Shown here one piece after another: positions 56,601 to 62,600 of a stretch of DNA of 64,000 bases. A model generated the notes under the pieces. The model made no database searches. It worked only from the letters and a program-made list of their open reading frames with translations, and was not told where the DNA came from. Source of the DNA: Gerris lacustris (taxonomy: Eukaryota; Arthropoda; Insecta; Hemiptera; Gerridae). Location: the NCBI GenBank assembly GCA_951217055.1, contig OX578281.1:26261101-26325100 (forward strand), read 5' to 3'. The translations under genes were made by a program, and so were the position numbers. Position 1 is the stretch's first letter, and each line of letters begins with the position of its first letter.

Positions 56601-59600
56601 GAGTTATATTAGTTAATATAAGTATATCATTTATGTAAATAATAAAAAAACACGAAAAATATTGCATTGCAAACGTGATATTTTGAAATTTTCTAGAAAA
56701 AATCGCTATTTTATTGATTTTTTTATATACCAATTTTCAAATAAAAAGCGGCACCATTTAAAATTTTCCGATTGACCTGAAACTTTTCAAAAATCATTTT
56801 TTCATGTATTCGCACAAAGTTAGGGGTTGGGAGCACAAAATTTCAATACTTTTTTTTTCACCCCTATGATGAAGGCCCACCCTATTATACATATTCAAAA
56901 TGGTTTAATGCTGTGCACTTTAAAGACTAGACAATCGATTTTATTGCACAATATTCAAGGCCAATAGAACGAAATATACTGAAAATATTCTGGAAAAAAA
57001 GAAAACCAACCAATGAGAAAAGAGTTATGAAGATGTAGACAAGGTGACAAGATCATGGCGGAGACTAAGTGGAGCAGGACTTAATCTAAATATCTAAATT
57101 TTTTAAATCAATATCTCAGGAGTTATATAGTTAGATTCGTACTTAAGTGGACTAAAATTTACAATTTTTAAAACCAAAATTGTAGAAACCTTTTTAGAGT
57201 AATAATTTTTTCCAGAATTTTTAGGGGGTAGAGCTTCCAAATTCTGAGCTAAAACTCATTTCTTGATTTCACCTCGAGGTATGATTTTTCTGAAACTGAA
57301 TGCCAAATTTTATCGAAATCAACCCAATATTTTAGTCGAAGTAGACAGACAGACAGACTAAGGGGACCTAAAAACTTGTAAATCATAAAATATCAAAATC
57401 TCAAATTTTCACACTGTCGCAATACTTACTCTTTAAATATATACTATGTATAAGAATGAAAATATTCAAAACAAATTATGAAGAAAATAGGTACAAGGAG
57501 AAAGAAACAGGAGAATGGGGAAGAAGAAAGAAAAATAATGAGGAGAAATAGGTTTTAAGAGATCTAACCAAATTGACAAAAAATAAGGAAGATATTTTAC
57601 CCTGTAGAAGGTTGGGAAGGAGAGGTAAGAACTCCTGGTAGAGAAGATCATGATTTCCTCCTCCTATAGACCTGAACAGAGTTCTCAGCAGCAGAAAGTA
57701 GTTGAACGGCTCCTTTGCTGTCATTGCCAGCTCCATAGACCTGAAAACAAATAAATTATTGTTATTTTAAGATCTTTGTTTTTGTATTGATGGTAAGGGG
57801 TAACAGACACCACAGCTTCAGTGGTACTTATTTGTTTAGTTTATTTTGTATGTAACAAGTTTGGTTTTGCTGTGACTCTGCACAAGATTGAGTTGATTAA
57901 TTTATAATTTCTAGTACAGCGTTCTACCAATTATTTACCACGAGTTATTAATATTATAAATTTAAATTTACGTAGCTCGGTTTAGTAGACCAAATCTACG
58001 ACACCAGGCAACACATCTTTTGGACCACCTATCTAGATCCACTCTGTAGATGTCCTGCCAACTACCACAAGCTTCAGCAATATCAATGTCTCTTATACCT
58101 GCCATTTTTCTCTTACTACAAGCAATTCACAAACCAACATACTTCTCTCTGTGGCAAAGACTTCATTACAACACTCATATTTACTGCTAACATTAATTTG
58201 TGTAATACATATAATGGGTTTATCTGGCAGAAAATTGCTGCCATGCTTCTGGATCCACCCTCTGTGCTCACCCAGCATTGAGATATAAATGGTTAGCTAC
58301 TAAAAATAAGTGGCATTTAATCAATTATGAATGCCAAAAATAGTTATTCAGCTGATGGACTAACTCCCCAACCCTGTGTCATCCATTACTATATATTTGT
58401 GTAAGCCTTTTGTTTTCTTTAAGTAAATTAAGTGATTATTAGTATTATACATATAATATAGGGAATTAAATAAATGTGACTCACCTGTTAACAATCTGAT
58501 GTAGGTGAGGTCTAAGCATATGTTCGTTCTTAGCAGCAAACATCTTGACACTGCCGAAAACTAGTTTGAAGAGTTTCAAGTAGAGATTAGACCAGGCAAT
58601 ATTACCGTTACCCATCTCAGACATTCGCCCCAGCAAGTACTCCACCAGTACTGAGGCAAATATAGGTGAAGTCGTCGCACTAGAGAGGAACGAGTTGCAG
58701 ATTATCTGCAGAGCGAGATTGTTGAAGATCCGCTCTACCATGTAGTCTATGGTAGCTGAGAATATCTCACGGAATGTCTGAGGGTCCATCACTGAAAACT
58801 AACCGACAAACATACCAATTAATATAATAGTCCTCAGAGTATCCTATAGGTTTATTATAATTACCCTTAAAAAACTCAAACTCCTAAGCTAAGGACTAAT
58901 ATAAAACAGAACTGTAGCTTGCAACTAATTATTAATTAGAATAAAAAAAAACAGAAAAGTGACATACTATCCTAAATTCTTTGTAAGGCTTAAGTTTGTT
59001 TGCAATGGCTACGCCAAAGATTTCCTGCCTCAGACGAGCTATGCAAGACTGTTACTGATAAGGTGTTTCATTCTCTTACTCACACAGCTTGCACCCTCAG
59101 CTTTTAGTTAGGCCAAAAAGGTGAAGATAGATCAAACTGAAGAAGCCAACAGTATCCAATAAGAAACGTGCCAAAATATGACAGTATTGTTTTTTGAGTG
59201 AATGCAGTAGTGAACTGATAAGATGTCTAGATGGTTCCCAGATGATCATTATAGATAGTTCCATACCTGAAGCAATATTCTATATTCTATGAGATCTAAA
59301 TATATGAAAATCCTTATAGAATGTTGTGTTTACATCCACAAATTTTGATATAATTTGTTTCAAGCAGACACTCTTTTTGGCTAACTGGTCGGCAATCTCA
59401 TAGCCCGCAATGCAACAATGGCGTGGAACCCAAACTAAGAGGTACTTACCACTCCGGAGAAATGTTCCAAAACTTCCTTTTCATCCTTAGTCCTGACAGT
59501 CTGGTGTTGAGGAGGTCTCTGCACCATGGCTGCTGGTATAGACGGAGGTGACACACTCAGGGTGTAGATATCTAGAGCCTGCAGAGCCCACTTTACTAAT

Positions 59601-62600
59601 TTTATAAAGATCTCAGTATCTCTCTCCTTGATCGTCTCCTACAACATAGAAAAAAAAACCACTAGTTTCAACAAATAGTCTTTTGGACTGATTAATTACA
59701 ATGCAAAAAATTAATCAATATAGTAGTTTTTTCAAGTAATCAATATAGGGTTTAATAATAAGGGTTTGCGGGAAATGAAAAACAAAAGGTTAAATGTTGC
59801 TGGTGACATTCCGTCCAAAAAGATTGCTCAACTTTTACTCTAAAGACTCCCAAAAGAAAAACAATAATGGTAAGGTGGGTGATATTACCTTGAACCTGAA
59901 GGTGATGGTCTTGACTCCGCAAACTAGTGTTCTGACAAGGTTCCTATACTCTGTTATACTGTAGTTAATAGACTGTGACTGTGGGAACCCAAATTTAGAC
60001 TTGGACACCTCCTTCTCTTCTGTCTTAGGAGCAGCACTCCCTTCCGCTGCAACAGTTCACACATCAAATCATTAAGTTAATAGGCACATAAATATAAAAT
60101 AATCTATCCCTATAAGCAACAATTAAAAAATGTTCATAAAAATTGATAGATGTTCATGTTTTTGATGAACTTTCATAGTGGTCAGAAATACAAAATCTGT
60201 GAGAGTTCCAGATTTTTAGGTAGTTGGAAAATGTGTAGCTCACGAACAAAAGAAGTTAAATAAAAGTGTGGTATAATATATAATATGAAAATAGTGTCAG
60301 ATTAAACATATCACTAAGCAATTTTTTTCAAGTTCTCTAGAGGCTATCAATAATCAACTAAATAAATTCTACTCTCTTTATGACAATACTTCTCTGTGAA
60401 ACACATTGCTATTTTACAAGGCGGTCAGTCAATACAATAATTAAACACTATCTTATTTTCTCCTTATCTAAAAATCATAATGTATAAACTACAAGGTCAA
60501 TCAACAAGGAACAACCAATGTTATTAGCTAAGAAATGTTTATTTGGATAGGAAGTTATTTTCTTTATGAGGAGAAATCTCTTAGGGAATCCAAACAAAGA
60601 CATCAGTGTTTATAGGACTTAACATCCGATCCCTAAAAGGTTTCAAAAATTGTCCTTAAATATCAGTAAAAAAGGGTCTTAGTAGCTCTATTATGTTAAA
60701 CAGCATCAGGCTTACTCACAACATAGAATGGTGACGACAGATCTGCTGTAGCACTAAGGAATTAGTTAATGTTAGTTAACAACTAAGTTAAAGGAGAGTA
60801 AACTTACGTATAGGATCAGGTTCTTCTTTCTTGATTTGGATAGGAGGAACAGGTGTGCCCGCAGGGGTCTGAGATTGGGCCTGAGGTTGCACCGGCGTTG
60901 CAGCCTGAGCAGTTGGTACCTGAGATTGTTGCTGAGATGCAGCCTGCTGCTGAGCCAGTGCCTGGGCCTGTGCTTGCTGCTGAGCCAGTGCTGCTGCCAT
61001 AGCAGCCTGCTTTTGTTGAGCTTCTAATTGCTTACTAAAACAACATCATATCGATACAGTAATTAATATTAATATAATTTACATACTTAATATAATAAGA
61101 TCCAAGGAAAATAAATACCTCTTAGCGATGAGTATAGGTAAATGGAGCTTAGCGATGACTTTGAACTTAAGTACAAAGACATTGAGCATCCTCATGAGAA
61201 GTTCTCGTGTGGTCTTAGCTAGGGATGGATCCTTCTCACTCTGCTGCCAAATACACTCGACTAGGTTCAACAGCAGCTTGCATGACACGGTCTGGATACT
61301 ACCACAATCAACATCAATATTACTATTAATTACTATGAGGATATCAACCGTCTATTAAATAAAAATTAAGGAAGGCCCAGCCAAAATTAAAAATAAAATA
61401 AAATAGATTTAACGACATTTCAGAAATAATGTATGTATTTCCTTCTTGAAGGTATAGACAAGAATAATTATATTATATAATATATTACATTTTAACAGTC
61501 TTAAGGGGCAAATAAATTGTTCATTTATATATGATGATATTTCATCCCTTAGTTTTGGATATCTTCAAACCTGTAATTAATTATGTTTCACAATTAGATA
61601 TATTTATCTTTTTTAGCACTTTAGATTGTTACTCCCCTTGTAATAAAAACATAGGGGAGTAACAATCTAAAGAAGGTGTATGGACTGTTCTTTTTTAGAC
61701 TGTTACTCCCCTTATAAAAACAGAAGTGTGATATTTCTTTGTCCCAAAGTAAATTGGACTAAAAATACCTTTGTCTCAATAGTTATTTAGCCACAGTTAT
61801 TTATATTCTAAAAAAACATAGGGGAGTAACTATCTAAAGAAGTAACTCTTTTTTAATGTAATTTTTAGCCATATAGTTGGAATAGTTATACATTTTATTA
61901 AAAAAGATAAATGTATCTAATTGTGAAATATAATTTCAGTTTTGAAGATATCCCAAACTAAGCAATGAAACATCACCATTTATAAATTAGTAATTTATTT
62001 ACCCATAAAGACTGTAAAGATTTAATAAATGATATGTTAAAAGAAGGAGACTACTATTGATATTGTTGTATAAATAAAATGAATAATTATTATTCTTACT
62101 TAACAATCCTAAAAAAATAAATAAATAAATAAAAAAAAATGCAGGATGGTTAACCCAACATGAGGTGACATCATGATACCATATGACATACCGGCACGTC
62201 AATGCCTCGGATAAAGGCAAAATATAGCCAGCAATGACGAAAGTATCAACCTAATTTTGTTTTACAGCCTTTCAACGACCCACACTAATACTGCTAATCA
62301 TCTATAAAAGGGACAAATATAAGAGACTACTTAATTATTTTAGAGAAACATTCATACAAGAATATTTTTAGAGAATTTATACAATATTTTAAACATCTAC
62401 TGGGAGCATCTTAGATCTATGCTTTGATACTGTGATATATATAAAAGTTTAATATATATAAGTTTATATTTATAAGTACGTTTATTTTTGTGACAGTCAG
62501 TTTGGATCTTGAACTGATGTTAATAACTCAGTTAACATCACTCCCTCGAATAAAAGTAGACAACTCACAACTTAGGAGAGCAGACAAATTTCCTTCTTTA

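Larger units (their letters stand above)
51336..56885. mobile_element. Long palindromic (foldback) DNA element split by a LINE
   Basis: The left end TAGGGTGGGCCTTAATAATG mirrors the right end TAGGGTGGGCCTTCATCATA. TTATACAT flanks both sides, an 8-bp duplication as in hAT, P or Merlin. Without the LINE (51858-54832) the element is about 2575 bp. Its two halves are complementary over almost their full length, meeting near 55600; arms of about 1.28 kb differ at only scattered bases. No transposase was found. A transcript crossing it would form a long double-stranded hairpin. Confidence 0.88.
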
